In this document: positions 13,016 to 22,157 of the stretch, piece by piece
How the letters are laid out: each line of letters opens with the position of its first letter
Numbering within the stretch: position 1 is the stretch's first letter
NCBI GenBank assembly: GCA_010015745.1
Contig: ML978175.1
Span: 62,001 to 126,000 of the forward strand
Length of the DNA: 64,000 nt
Direction of reading: 5' to 3'
From: Setomelanomma holmii
Lineage: Eukaryota; Ascomycota; Dothideomycetes; Pleosporales; Phaeosphaeriaceae
Notes under the pieces: generated by a model
Database searches by the model: none
Seen by the model: only the letters and a program-made list of their open reading frames with translations
Told to the model about the DNA's origin: nothing
Translations under genes and position numbers: made by a program

Positions 13016-14375
13016 TTAGAAGAGTTCCTGAACGATACAAGTAGGACAGAAAAGATGGGCGCTACACTCGTACCTTGCGCAGCCTTTTGAGATATCTGGG
13101 CTGTAGGGTCCGTCGCCGCAGTGGCACTAAAGTTGCATGTCAGCTCAGTTTCTTCCGAAGATTAAAGTTATGCGCAGTAACGAATCGCAAATGTCGCCAC
13201 TTACACAGAAAATGACGAAGCTCGACTTATATACGACCGGGAAATATGGTTCCGCGGTATGGTCCGGTATCTCACAAGCCCATCTCAAGAATTCGTCCTG
13301 TGAAAGGAAAGGCGTCCGGCTCTGTGCTTGCGACATCTGCGGATGTGCTTCTTCATGAGTCCGTTGTTGCCCGGCGGGGAAAACAGCAGCTTCCAGTGTT
13401 GCCAACAGGCTCTCGTCGTCTGGCCACCGATTGCGAATCGTACTGAGGACTCTCCACAACAATTTCAGATCCCCTTGGCGTGTCGCCACTGTGGACGCGG
13501 TCTCCACAGGTGCACTCACTGCGATGATGAACTCAATCATGTTGCTTAAAGCCTCGCCTACGGTGATTTTGTCTGCGTGACCAAACTCGGCGTCGAAGAC
13601 GGTGTCCCATAGATCGCTAAGGAGATGGTGAAATTCGGCCTGACGCGGTGTGCGTAAAGCTTGAGATTCCAAGACTGGCATTTTGGCAGCATTGCGTGGT
13701 GGAACATACCACTCTGGCGTAAAACCTTGAGCATCTTCAGCTGGGTAAGTACCAAGTTCGATAACTGCGAATGTAAGTTATAATTTATGACGACGTGGAG
13801 ATCACATGGATTTACCGTGTCCAGCATGAGTTGATCCTTCTCCGTGGCCAGGCGTTGGCGCAGGCGTTGGCAGCTTGTGGTCCGTATCTACAATTGCATA
13901 TTGTTTCTCATCATCTTCCAGCTCTTTCGGAGCTGGGTCATGCAAGATTTGTGCTTTCCTCCGCTTCTTCTGTGGCAACAAGCCTCTTTTATACCAGTAT
14001 TTGAACTTTTTCTTGTACTGGTCTACACTTGTAGGCGAGTCAGTCTTGCATGTAACCGTCGTCCCAACACATCATAAGTTGCACTTACGTAGCGCGAAAA
14101 CCGTAGTCTTCGTCCATCACAACCATGAGCTCGGCAAGTGCCATGCCTGGCCAAAGTATGACGAAGATCTCGTGCAGCTCATCCCATTGACCGTGTTCTG
14201 AGACGTATTCGCTCTTGGACGATGTAGCCTCCGCGTTGCTAGTTTGGGCGACGCTGTCTGGGCTTCGCGTGTTATTGTCAGGTGTCTGTGTGATACTCTT
14301 GCGGCTACTAAAGACTTTTTCGGAATCTAAGGCAATACTGATGTGCGAGCGATCCAAGTCTAGAAACGGATTCAT
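13016..14375 (-). CDS. Clr5-domain protein with cysteine-rich C-terminus
   Basis: Four exons on the minus strand: 14089-14375, 13816-14027, 13205-13764 and 13016-13126. The introns have donors GTAAGT, GTAAAT and GTAAGT, and all phases agree, giving 389 residues. Residues about 65-125 match the Clr5 pattern: a helix (WDELHEIFVILWPGMALAEL), then DEDYGFRAT, then QYKKKFKYWYKRGLLPQKKR, a basic tail. The Clr5 domain is named after a fission-yeast silencing factor and is common in filamentous fungi. The last exon encodes a Cys/His-rich tail (CHCGDGPYSPDISKGC, then CSAHLFCPTC) that could bind zinc. The middle region is helical and unassigned. Probably nuclear, by family. Confidence 0.8.
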
Positions 14376-14958
14376 TGCAGCCCATGCTGTTCGATGAAAC
14401 AACAGAAAGGTAGTGGCGTAGCGAGAATAGCAAGTCAACTCCGATTGAAGTGGTCTGCATGATGAAGAATCGAATCTTGGTCCAGACGGTCTAGGAGCGT
14501 GGTATATGTATGGTGAGGGTGCTGCAGTGATGTTGATGAGGCTCTTCGATGTGCGATGCTAGCTCGCACTCATTTGATTGGTAGGTGCAAAAGTGCTGTG
14601 CATACATCCCTGCTGAACGATTGGTGCTCGAGAAAGTGCCCTGCATTGCACCTTGCCCAATGCGGCATCGCCTTCCCTTTGGCACGGCTGTTCGTCAGCG
14701 ATATCCTTTAGCTATGAAGCTGTGCTATAATGGATAAGAAAGCGTCGATCTATTTGCCTGACTGCAGCTCAGAATCTTCCTACACTATGTAACCAGCAGC
14801 ATACTATCCTTCAACATCGTAAAGCATACCTCGTCTCTCATAACTGCTGCAAGCGTCTGATGCTGGTATGCACTCAGCACAAGCACCAAAACTTCGCCTC
14901 TCATCCCACGTTCCTTCGTGACGTTCCATATCGCGGAGATCTCGTTTGCCATCAATTC
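14376..14958. other. Intergenic, 583 bp
   Basis: Promoter side of the Clr5 gene and 3' side of the membrane-protein gene. No convincing frame seen. Confidence 0.5.
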
Positions 14959-15724
14959 TCACTCGTCCTCTCTCACCAACCTATCGACCCTCTCCTCAGC
15001 ACTCTCCTTCAAATTCCTCCTTACCCACCATCGTCCCAATCCCGCGCCAACAATCAACGCATTAATCGCCACGGTACCACTCAACATCAGCCTGCCAGCT
15101 TTGAACTCACGACAAATGCGTGCATTGTTAGCCCAATTGGTATCTGTGATCGACGTAATGATATTACAAGCCGCCACTTCGCGCGTGCACGTGAAGACGT
15201 GACCGTCGATGTAACCGTCCCAGAAGTCGCATGTCGAATGCGAGATCTGTGTGTTGTGCACGGATGCGTAAATGATGGCAACCAGGGAGAGGAGGAACGC
15301 GAGTATCGAGGGAGCGAGGAAGAGGGTTGATGTTAGGGGAGTTGAGGGGAGCTTTTGATTCTTTAAGGATTATTAGCATGATTGACTCGTGGTTTGGTAG
15401 GAAGAATCGAGTGGGGCATGGGTGACTTGCCTTCTTGGTCACCCAGAACCCTAAGATACCGAGCAGACCGGCGACGAGGCCAAGTGTTGTTGCTGCAAGC
15501 TCAAGTTCCTCGTTCGTGTAGTCGTAGTTCATGGTTACGTAGCCGCGCACTCACTGCTTCTGGCCACGCGGGCCGAGCCAAGCGTAGGAGCCGGGACTGA
15601 ACCATTGGTTAAGCGTATTGATAGGATTGATGATGAAGTAGTAATTGATGATGGAGAGGCTGAGGAGAATGAGGGAGGTTATGAGGGAGAATATGCTAAG
15701 AACGGCGAGAGCTTTGGAACCCAT
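14959..15724 (-). CDS. Small four-helix membrane protein with internal TGA
   Basis: Exons 15431-15724 and 14959-15360 flank a 70-nt GC-AG intron (GCAAGT donor, CTAAT branch, TTAAAG acceptor) and agree in phase. The ATG at 15724 is followed by a hydrophobic helix (ALAVLSIFSLITSLILLSLS). Further helices are TTLGLVAGLLGILGFWV, LFLAPSILAFLLSLVAIIYA and LSGTVAINALIVGAG. The loop between helices 3 and 4 has several cysteines and may be luminal or extracellular. The 232-codon frame is interrupted by TGA at 15551-15553, in a donor-like GTGAGT. I found no acceptor that removes it in phase. It is either a nonsense lesion or a short intron I cannot resolve. Function unknown. Confidence 0.6.
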
Positions 15725-16799
15725 GTTGGCCAATGGTGCTGTGAGTGAAATCCAAATATGCGCTGGGACAAATGCTTCAAATGTGAGAATTTGGTGGTGT
15801 CTAAGGTCTTCTTGTATATGGTGAATGGACGCCTGAAAGGATTCGCCAAGGAATATTGATTCGCTGTGCCTTGTGAAGTGTACAGCCGTGACAGCCCCGC
15901 GTTTGGACCCCAGTCACTTCCTGGCCGTGTAGGATCACCATAGCGCGACAGCTAATAGATTTCATAGAAGTCAAGCATACGGTCGAGCATGTCGCTGCTT
16001 CAGTATCCGTCAACAAAGCGCGCAGGCTGTGCCACCTGCGGAGATGCAAAAAACAGGCGCGCAGCTTCCAATACAGCTCTCGCAAGGTTCTCTGTGAGGC
16101 TCGCCATAGTCGCTAGATGGTGCAACCTACTTCGTACACCTCGTCGTTGTCCCCGCGTTGTCTGGCAGACTGGGCTCAAGGCGCCCATTCGACGTCAATG
16201 TTCGCTTATATGGCCGTGTTGAGTAGAGTGTTGTGCATGTTGGCACGGCAATGATGGTGTCCCGAGTATGCTGGCTTGGAACCCGAGTACATTGGCACCA
16301 CCAGGTCAACTTCCCGACGAATCGATGTGATAGGTGATGGGAGGTTGTAACGCAAGCTTGCGACAGCGTGCAGGATAGATCTGCCTTGCGAATAGGAGGA
16401 TGCAGACGAAGTGCCAAGACGTTAGCAACTAGCGTGTTTTCGACAGTCACGTCATGTGAATGGCCAACGACCTGACCTTCCTAACATCATGATACCGTCC
16501 CCGGAATATCTGCAAGCCGCATAATGTCGGCAATCCCAACATGATCTAGGTGTCCTGGAGAGTTGCAGGGACGCAACACAAATAGGGTGCACCCGTAACG
16601 CACTCTGAGGCTATGCAACCACCTTTTTAATTACAACAGATCTGCGACATCCTAAATAGCTTCGAGGAGCTATCGTGCACGAAAATAACATCTCGATCGA
16701 CCATGAGTACATACAGGCATGTAGGATGATGATTTTTGGCAAGGCGAGAAGTGATACCATTGCAGTCTATCTAATCATGTTGAACCAGCACCAAGGAAA
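15725..16799. other. Intergenic, 1.1 kb
   Basis: Short overlapping frames only; no recognised gene, RNA or repeat. Confidence 0.5.
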
Positions 16800-18493
16800 C
16801 TACATACGCTTGAGCAACTCATCTAGACGCTGCGCAAGCAGCTTGATGCTGCCAAGCTTCTTGCCATCGCCATCCTGCATCTCCTTCTGCATGAAGGCCT
16901 TCAATTCTGGAGCGACGGTTGGATTCTCGCAAATGTACTTGCGAAAGAAGCGAACTGCATCAATCATTGCAGTAAAATCCGACCGAAGCTCCGAAGTACT
17001 GTCACCATCCTTCAAAGTCTTGAATCCTGCTCTTGACGAGCTCAACATGTTCCAGATGGTGGTAAGGAGGCCTTTGCGAGACACGAGCTCGCCATTGTAC
17101 CGTGCCTTCATAAACTGCAGGCGCAAAATGATGGTAGCCCTGCTTCAGTCGCGGTGCCATGGCATTGTAGTCGGAGGCCATCGTCAATGAGTCCTGCTTG
17201 GCAGCCGACTCTTGCGCTGTGACCAGCAGCGACATCTTCCAAGCGAAGAGCCTGCTCTCTGTCAATCCTAGCTCAGGGAGATCGAGCTTCAAGAGGCTGA
17301 TGTCGTCCAGCGACGTGCTTTGTTGCTCGATGGGTACAGGCATCGAAGCCTTGGGAGGAGAAGAACCGGAGGCAGGCGGCTGCATCGCAGGAGTGGGCGC
17401 AGGTAATGGTGGTTGCTGCACAACAGCAGAGCCAGAAGAAAGAGGCGGAGGCTGAGCAGCGGGAGTCGGAACGGCAAGTCGAGGCCTAGCTGCAATGACG
17501 GGCCGCGAAGTTGGCTGCGCTGTAGGCGGAGCGGGGCCAGAGGTAGGAGCAGGGCCAGAGGCAGGGGCGGAAGCAGAGGCGGGAGCCAGAGGAAGTGCAT
17601 GCAGAGGAAAATACTAAGCGCGTGGTGTTGGAGTCTGAGACATGGGCAAACGCACATGCCTGATGTTGGCAGCCTGCTTGGCGAAGTCGCGCAAAAAGAG
17701 GCCTGGCCAGGGCAGTGGAACGAATGTGAGCGCACACTGCATCGCGAATTGCTCCATGAAGCCAGGCACGTCACTAGGTGGCGCCGCTAGCGGCACCACC
17801 ATAGTAGGCACCGGCATAGGAGCGGGAGCGGGACGAAGCAGAGGAGAGGGCTGGCGAGGCAGAAGAAGACTCGGTGCCGGGGCGGGGGGAGCAGGAGGAG
17901 GCGACGGAGATCGGGCAAAGACTGGGACACTAAGCGGCAATGGTGGCGAGGAGAGCACTCCTGGAGATTGGGTCTCAGGCTCAACCTGCTGAGCAGGTAT
18001 GTTGCCATCCCTATTCTCACGCAGATACTTCATCCTTGCCTCATGCGTTCCCTGAGGATACGCATACCATCGCCAACCCAAGTGCGGGTCAAAGCCGCGG
18101 TACATCCGTCCGAAGTACTCTTCTTTCTCGATGTCCAGGAAAGTGCCTTCCTTAGGACCGTTCCAGGAGGGGAAATATGCCTGGCCGGTGGCAAACGGTG
18201 CTGCAGCCGGAGAAAGCAGGGTGGGCGCGGGCCGTGGCGGATTGGCAGATGTTGTCGAACCGCCACGCGCCAGCGCGCGACGGATACGACGAGGAGGAGA
18301 CGAGGCCAAGGGAATTGGTGGTGCAGGCGGTCCAGCCGCGGGAGCCGACAGAGGAGCGAGAGGATCTGAAAGCTCGCAAGCCAGCCAGCCCAGAAGAGCG
18401 AAGACGGCGATGAAGAAGAGCAAATTTTGTCCATAGCTGAAGATGGTGCCGATAATGTCGAAAAACGATATGAAGAAGAAAGAGCTATAGGAC
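16800..18493 (-). CDS. Proline/alanine-rich protein with N-terminal membrane helix (5' end unresolved)
   Basis: The open frame enters at an acceptor (CTCTTCAG, to 18494); no ATG-bearing first exon could be fixed. It encodes a hydrophobic stretch (LLFFIAVFALLGWLACELSD), a Pro/Ala/Ser-rich region, a compact segment near 18060-18170 (FPSWNGPKEGTFLDIEKEEY then RGFDPHLGWRWYAY), more Pro/Ala-rich sequence, and a helical C-terminus ending at 16800. An in-frame TAG at 17614-17616 is explained by a 42-nt intron, 17614-17655 (GTGCGT...CGCTTAG), in phase. Near 17140-17147 the reading continues only after a one-base shift (MAPRLKQ into ILRLQFMKARYNGEL), with no good intron, so the gene may be damaged. 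I do not recognise the family. Confidence 0.5.
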
Positions 18494-18779
18494 CTGAAGA
18501 GACACGAAACAGTAGAGCAATGAGATTCATATATCTATCTTGGGATAACTATCAACTGCAGTCAAAATAGCAAGTCAATAACTGTGCGATGGCTGAATAG
18601 CTAGAATCAGATCGGATGCACATGCGGTGAGTACAATAGCAATAATAGCACTTAGGTGAAGGAGAGCAGATTGTTCACAGATTTCGTTCCGTTCACCACC
18701 ACAATAGCAATACGACCTCTTGAATAGCTGCGAGGTGCTCTTGTACTCAACTTCGAGCCGTGTCGTGCCATGAGAACAT

Positions 18780-19229
18780 TCAGCCAATAGCATAGTCTGA
18801 AATCAGAGCGTCGGTGTACAGGTTCCACATTCGGTCGGTTGGCTCAAACACCATCTTCAGCCAGGTTTCCGTTGCTTCCTCGCACGTCTCCTTCACCTCA
18901 CCATCGAAGATAATGTGCTCCCCGAGCACACCGACATGCTTCAAGCTCACCTTGTTGGTAGTCCGTCCAACTGTGTCATAGCCTGGATCATTCGTTATGA
19001 TTAATTCATCCGACTCCATCAGAAGACTATGATCGACTGCCTCCTCGTGCGTCCAGATAGAGAGCATCATCGCGGCGTATCGGATTGCTTCTGGAGTAAG
19101 GTCACCTTCCTCCACGAGGGCGGTCAATAGCTGCACGATATTATTAGCAAAGAGCAGACGGGAAGTTGCGTCTGCGGAATGCTCGAGTCGAGCGATTTTG
19201 AGATTGATGTTTGGATCGTCGTAGATCAT
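18780..19229 (-). CDS. Small paralogue A of tandem cluster
   Basis: Single-exon frame of 149 residues from ATG 19229. It is the only clearly intact, unspliced member of a cluster of four related genes in 3.4 kb. Shared pattern: an N-terminal helix with an INLKIARLE-type motif; a helix (LLTALVEEGDLTPEAI) leading into AAMMLSIW; a beta-rich middle (DELIITNDPGYDTVGR); and a final amphipathic helix (EEATETWLKMVF). No signal peptide, membrane helix, cysteine pattern or catalytic motif is visible, which suggests a cytosolic protein. I do not recognise a family. Confidence 0.7.
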   Translation of the reverse strand: MIYDDPNINLKIARLEHSADATSRLLFANNIVQLLTALVEEGDLTPEAIRYAAMMLSIWTHEEAVDHSLLMESDELIITNDPGYDTVGRTTNKVSLKHVGVLGEHIIFDGEVKETCEEATETWLKMVFEPTDRMWNLYTDALISDYAIG

Positions 19230-19651
19230 GGTAAATTGAGTGATGAAATTCTGGAACGATGGCAAAAGACTGACTTCCTCGGTTTATCGACAGCCCGCTT
19301 ATGTATGTGTTGAGTCCGACCGTGCAGCAAACTTTTGGTCGCGAGCCATCGACGCATGACCTAGTGCTTGTATGGCTGCGTTGAGTGGGATCTGAATTGT
19401 TTCGGGTCATGCCGACAGTCTGTCGCAGCTGCAACAACGACGATGGTCTGGAGGCATACTCTGAAGAACGTATTCTAAGATTTCACCGCATCCTTCGTTT
19501 CTACTATGCTTCAAGGCCTCAACTCGTGTCAAGGCTTTCTTACTCTACCAGTCCTCATCCGCAGCAACTGTGCTATCTACAGAAACTGTCTGGACGCTTT
19601 CTTCCTGAAGAATGACAACCCCGATGGCAACCCAATTTGCTGCTTTACATC
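19230..19651. other. Intergenic, 422 bp
   Basis: Spacer between paralogues A and B on the same strand. Nothing distinctive seen. Confidence 0.5.
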
Positions 19652-20470
19652 TCAATCGTCCTCCTCCTCGAGGAAGCTTTCCACATACTTTTTGGGTCTT
19701 CTCATCGCGTTCTCCAAGAATGAATGCACAGCTTTCCCAACGTTTGCTCCAATCTCTCGACAATATGCTTGGTTCCTTCGTAGTCCAAAAGGATCTGTGT
19801 GCGAGGATTCCGTATTCTCGGCAAGCGACGTTCGATACTTGTCAAAACCTATCAGTACCCTGACCAATCCTGCAACTACTTCGATAACTTTGAAGTCAAT
19901 TAGCGCATCCAGAACTCAAGTGAATGATTGCATATCAGACTGATCTGCTACGCTACTCTTCCGCCGATTCTTTCACTCACTTCCAGGTTCTGGATTCTTC
20001 AGCATTTCCTCCGCATACTTCTTGGCTCCAATCACCAAATTCTCCGCAAAAGCCCGCACGGCCTCGTCCTTGGTATCCCTGAGCTCTCCATGATAGATGG
20101 TGGCTATATAATGTCCGTGTTCGCTTCGTCCATCGGGTCCGTGAACACCGTTGCACAACGCAAGCTCGCTTTCCAGGCCACATTCCCCTCCGAATTGGGC
20201 TCCAGATTAGAATAAATCACGAGGTCTTTTGTCTTGAATGAGTATCCGTTATCTTCTGCATCCTTCCTGGCCCAGACCGAAAGAAGATAAGCCAAGAATT
20301 GAATGGCGGTCGGCGTGAAGCCGAACTCGCGGGATGATGTCTTGTAAAATCTGTTTCAAATGATCGGCGTGGATCAAGTCCGAGTTTGGGCTTTGCCTAT
20401 CAACTACTTCGATGCGGGCAATCAAGATGTTCAGAGTTGCGTCGTCGATGTTGCATCCGGCTGAAGACAT
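19652..20470 (-). pseudogene. Paralogue B of tandem cluster, extended and frameshifted
   Basis: Starts at ATG 20470 (MSSAGCNIDDATLNILIARI). It aligns well to paralogue A (IARIE, FTPTAIQFLAYLLSVW, KTKDLVIYSN), but only after a one-base shift near 20325 and another near 20195. Beyond the second shift it carries the family's final region (IYHGELRDTKDEAV, then NLVIGAKKYAEEML). A clean 66-nt intron, 19915-19980 (GTGAGT...CTTGAG), then joins in phase to a C-terminal block (VIEVVAGLVRVLIGFDKY ... EIGANVGKAVHSFLENAM). That block resembles a second, partial copy of the unit. The gene therefore looks like a fused double unit that has decayed. The extension could instead be a separate small gene. Confidence 0.55.
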
Positions 20471-20839
20471 GCTAGAAGGTTGAGAGACACGAATGTGATA
20501 AGAAGTGAAGACTTCTGTGTTGACTGGCCCTTATGATATATGATATGAATGCAAGATAGCAAGCACATAGTCGTGTGAGTGGGACACATGATGAAGTGTT
20601 TGTGTGATCAAGGGGCCCGGGAGCAGACTTTCCAACAATCAATTTAGTGGGGCCCCCACTTGCTTCTCTAGGTTAGAGCATTACTCTTAGACGTTAAACT
20701 TCTACTACATCAAGTTAGGACGGATTGATTGATTTGATTGTTAGAAACTCTGCCCGGGAGAACAGATTGCTAGGTGTCATGCCGTACACGAGCGTGCATT
20801 GGATAGGATCTCTTCGACTTACCGGTCACGTCCGTAATG
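20471..20839. other. Intergenic, 369 bp
   Basis: Promoter side of paralogue B. Contains a 15-bp near-perfect palindrome at 20646-20660 (AGTGGGG-C-CCCCACT) next to another GC-rich run (GGGGCCCGGG, about 20610). Confidence 0.5.
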
Positions 20840-21410
20840 TCACCCTAAGGTCTTCACAAACTCTCGTCCCAAACTTTCCACAGTCTGCAGGAAAGAGCCG
20901 ACTGCTGGGCCAATCTCTTCACTCCACTCCCCTTCGATAATGACATAATCCACGATCCTCGAAACGAAATACAATCTCACCCTGTTCATTCCAGGCAAAG
21001 TCGCCTCATCATTCATCCGGAGAGAATCTCTTACTTGCCAGCCGTGATCTTCATGCGTGAAATCCCAGAATCGTATGGACAGGTAAAGAGCCCAGAAGTT
21101 CATCTTTATCGGGCTTATCTCTGCATGAGCGATTTGCGATAGCTCGGTGAGTTTATTCAGCACATGATACCGGTATTGTGTGTCATCGCCTGCGGCTTTG
21201 GGTTCGCGAAACAGTATCAGTCCGTTAAATTGGAGATACGCAGCATCAGGATCATTGGTTGTGGCGGACAACGTTTGGTGTCAATCGGAAATCTTCCAAT
21301 CAAGCTAGATGATTTGAGCAAAGTTTTGACAAGGACTCACAAATTCTTGTGATCCTAAGTGTTTCTGTGACCACGTCGAGTGATCGCACTAAATGCTCAG
21401 AGAAGCTCAT
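20840..21410 (-). CDS. Small paralogue C of tandem cluster
   Basis: Likely two exons. Exon 1, 21341-21410, runs from ATG 21410 (MSFSEHLVRSLDVVTETL) to a GTGAGT donor in phase 1. The second exon ends at 20840. The best acceptor is CCCAAAG in the 21190s, which keeps phase but makes an intron of about 145 nt. A neighbouring GCAG acceptor six bases on also fits. The second exon matches the family: LNKLTELSQIAHAEISPIKM, then NFWALYLSIRFWDF, a beta-rich middle (RVRLYFVSRIVDYVIIEGEW), and the closing helix (GSFLQTVESLGREFVKTL). No stop or frameshift is needed. Function unknown. Confidence 0.6.
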
Positions 21411-21673
21411 TTTCACTTGTTTATGAGTATCACTGGCTGCTGGAGCTTTCACATCCGATGAAACCTATCGAATGAGCAGGACTTGGAAGCCTCAAGTCTC
21501 AGACAATGAGTCGGTAGATGGATGTACCATAGAGGATCTCTCTGCAGCATGTAGGCTCTTGACAAGCTCTACATCACATCGGGAAGTCGATGGGTGCAAA
21601 ATTTCGATCAACAGCATATGTCACTAAGTGACAAAAAACAAGAAATTTTAGCCTACCACAATACCTTGCTCGA

Positions 21674-22157
21674 CTAAGCACCACTTGCCCCAGCCTCGTT
21701 AAGTTTTGCTAGTGTGCCCTCCATGAAGCTCTTGGCTTTTTCAATCACTTCAAGAACCCATGCCGCTTTTGCTTCGTCGCGTGTCTTTTGCTTCGACCCT
21801 AGACCCAGACTTACCGTCGTTCCCTCCTTGTCGGCCAGTACATATTCCACCATAATCCACTTTTCCACCACCGTCATGCACTTGGATCCATACGTTGTCA
21901 TTGATTCCGGGTTGTTGGCCAGATTTCCAAACTTTATCCTAGACTTGTGTTGATACATAATAGCAAATGAGCTCGATGGCCAGTGAAGTATGAGTATGGT
22001 TGATGCCGTCAGGGTTCTCCTTGGTGAAGAAGTCGTGAACCTCTTTCAACCATTTCAGAAAGAAATCTGTCTTGTATTCTTCTTTGAGGTGTGTATGCAA
22101 TTTTTCGACGTCTTCCTTTGATACGTTGTTCAAGAGGTCAGCTTCTAGGTAAAACAT
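21674..22157 (-). CDS. Small paralogue D of tandem cluster, frame uncertain
   Basis: Starts at ATG 22157 (MFYLEADLLNNVSKEDVEKL), then the family helix pair (FLKWLKEVHDFFTKE, then TSLAIELICYY). The next part (ANNPESMTTYGSKCMTVVEK, then WIMVEYVL and EAKAAWVLEVIEKAKSFMEG) lies in another frame. Either there is a one-base lesion near 21945, or a 76-nt intron (GTATCA donor, CCAAG acceptor before TGC) joins the parts in phase. The intron would delete a segment that aligns to paralogue A (NNPESMTTYG to NDPGYDTVGR), so I lean towards a lesion. Family and role are unknown. Confidence 0.55.

Noticed and set aside
18030..18530. ATG-led frame overlapping the proline-rich gene (MNLIALLFRV...)
   Set aside because: It conflicts in frame with the membrane helix and compact conserved-looking segment, and ends in Arg/Pro-rich shadow sequence.
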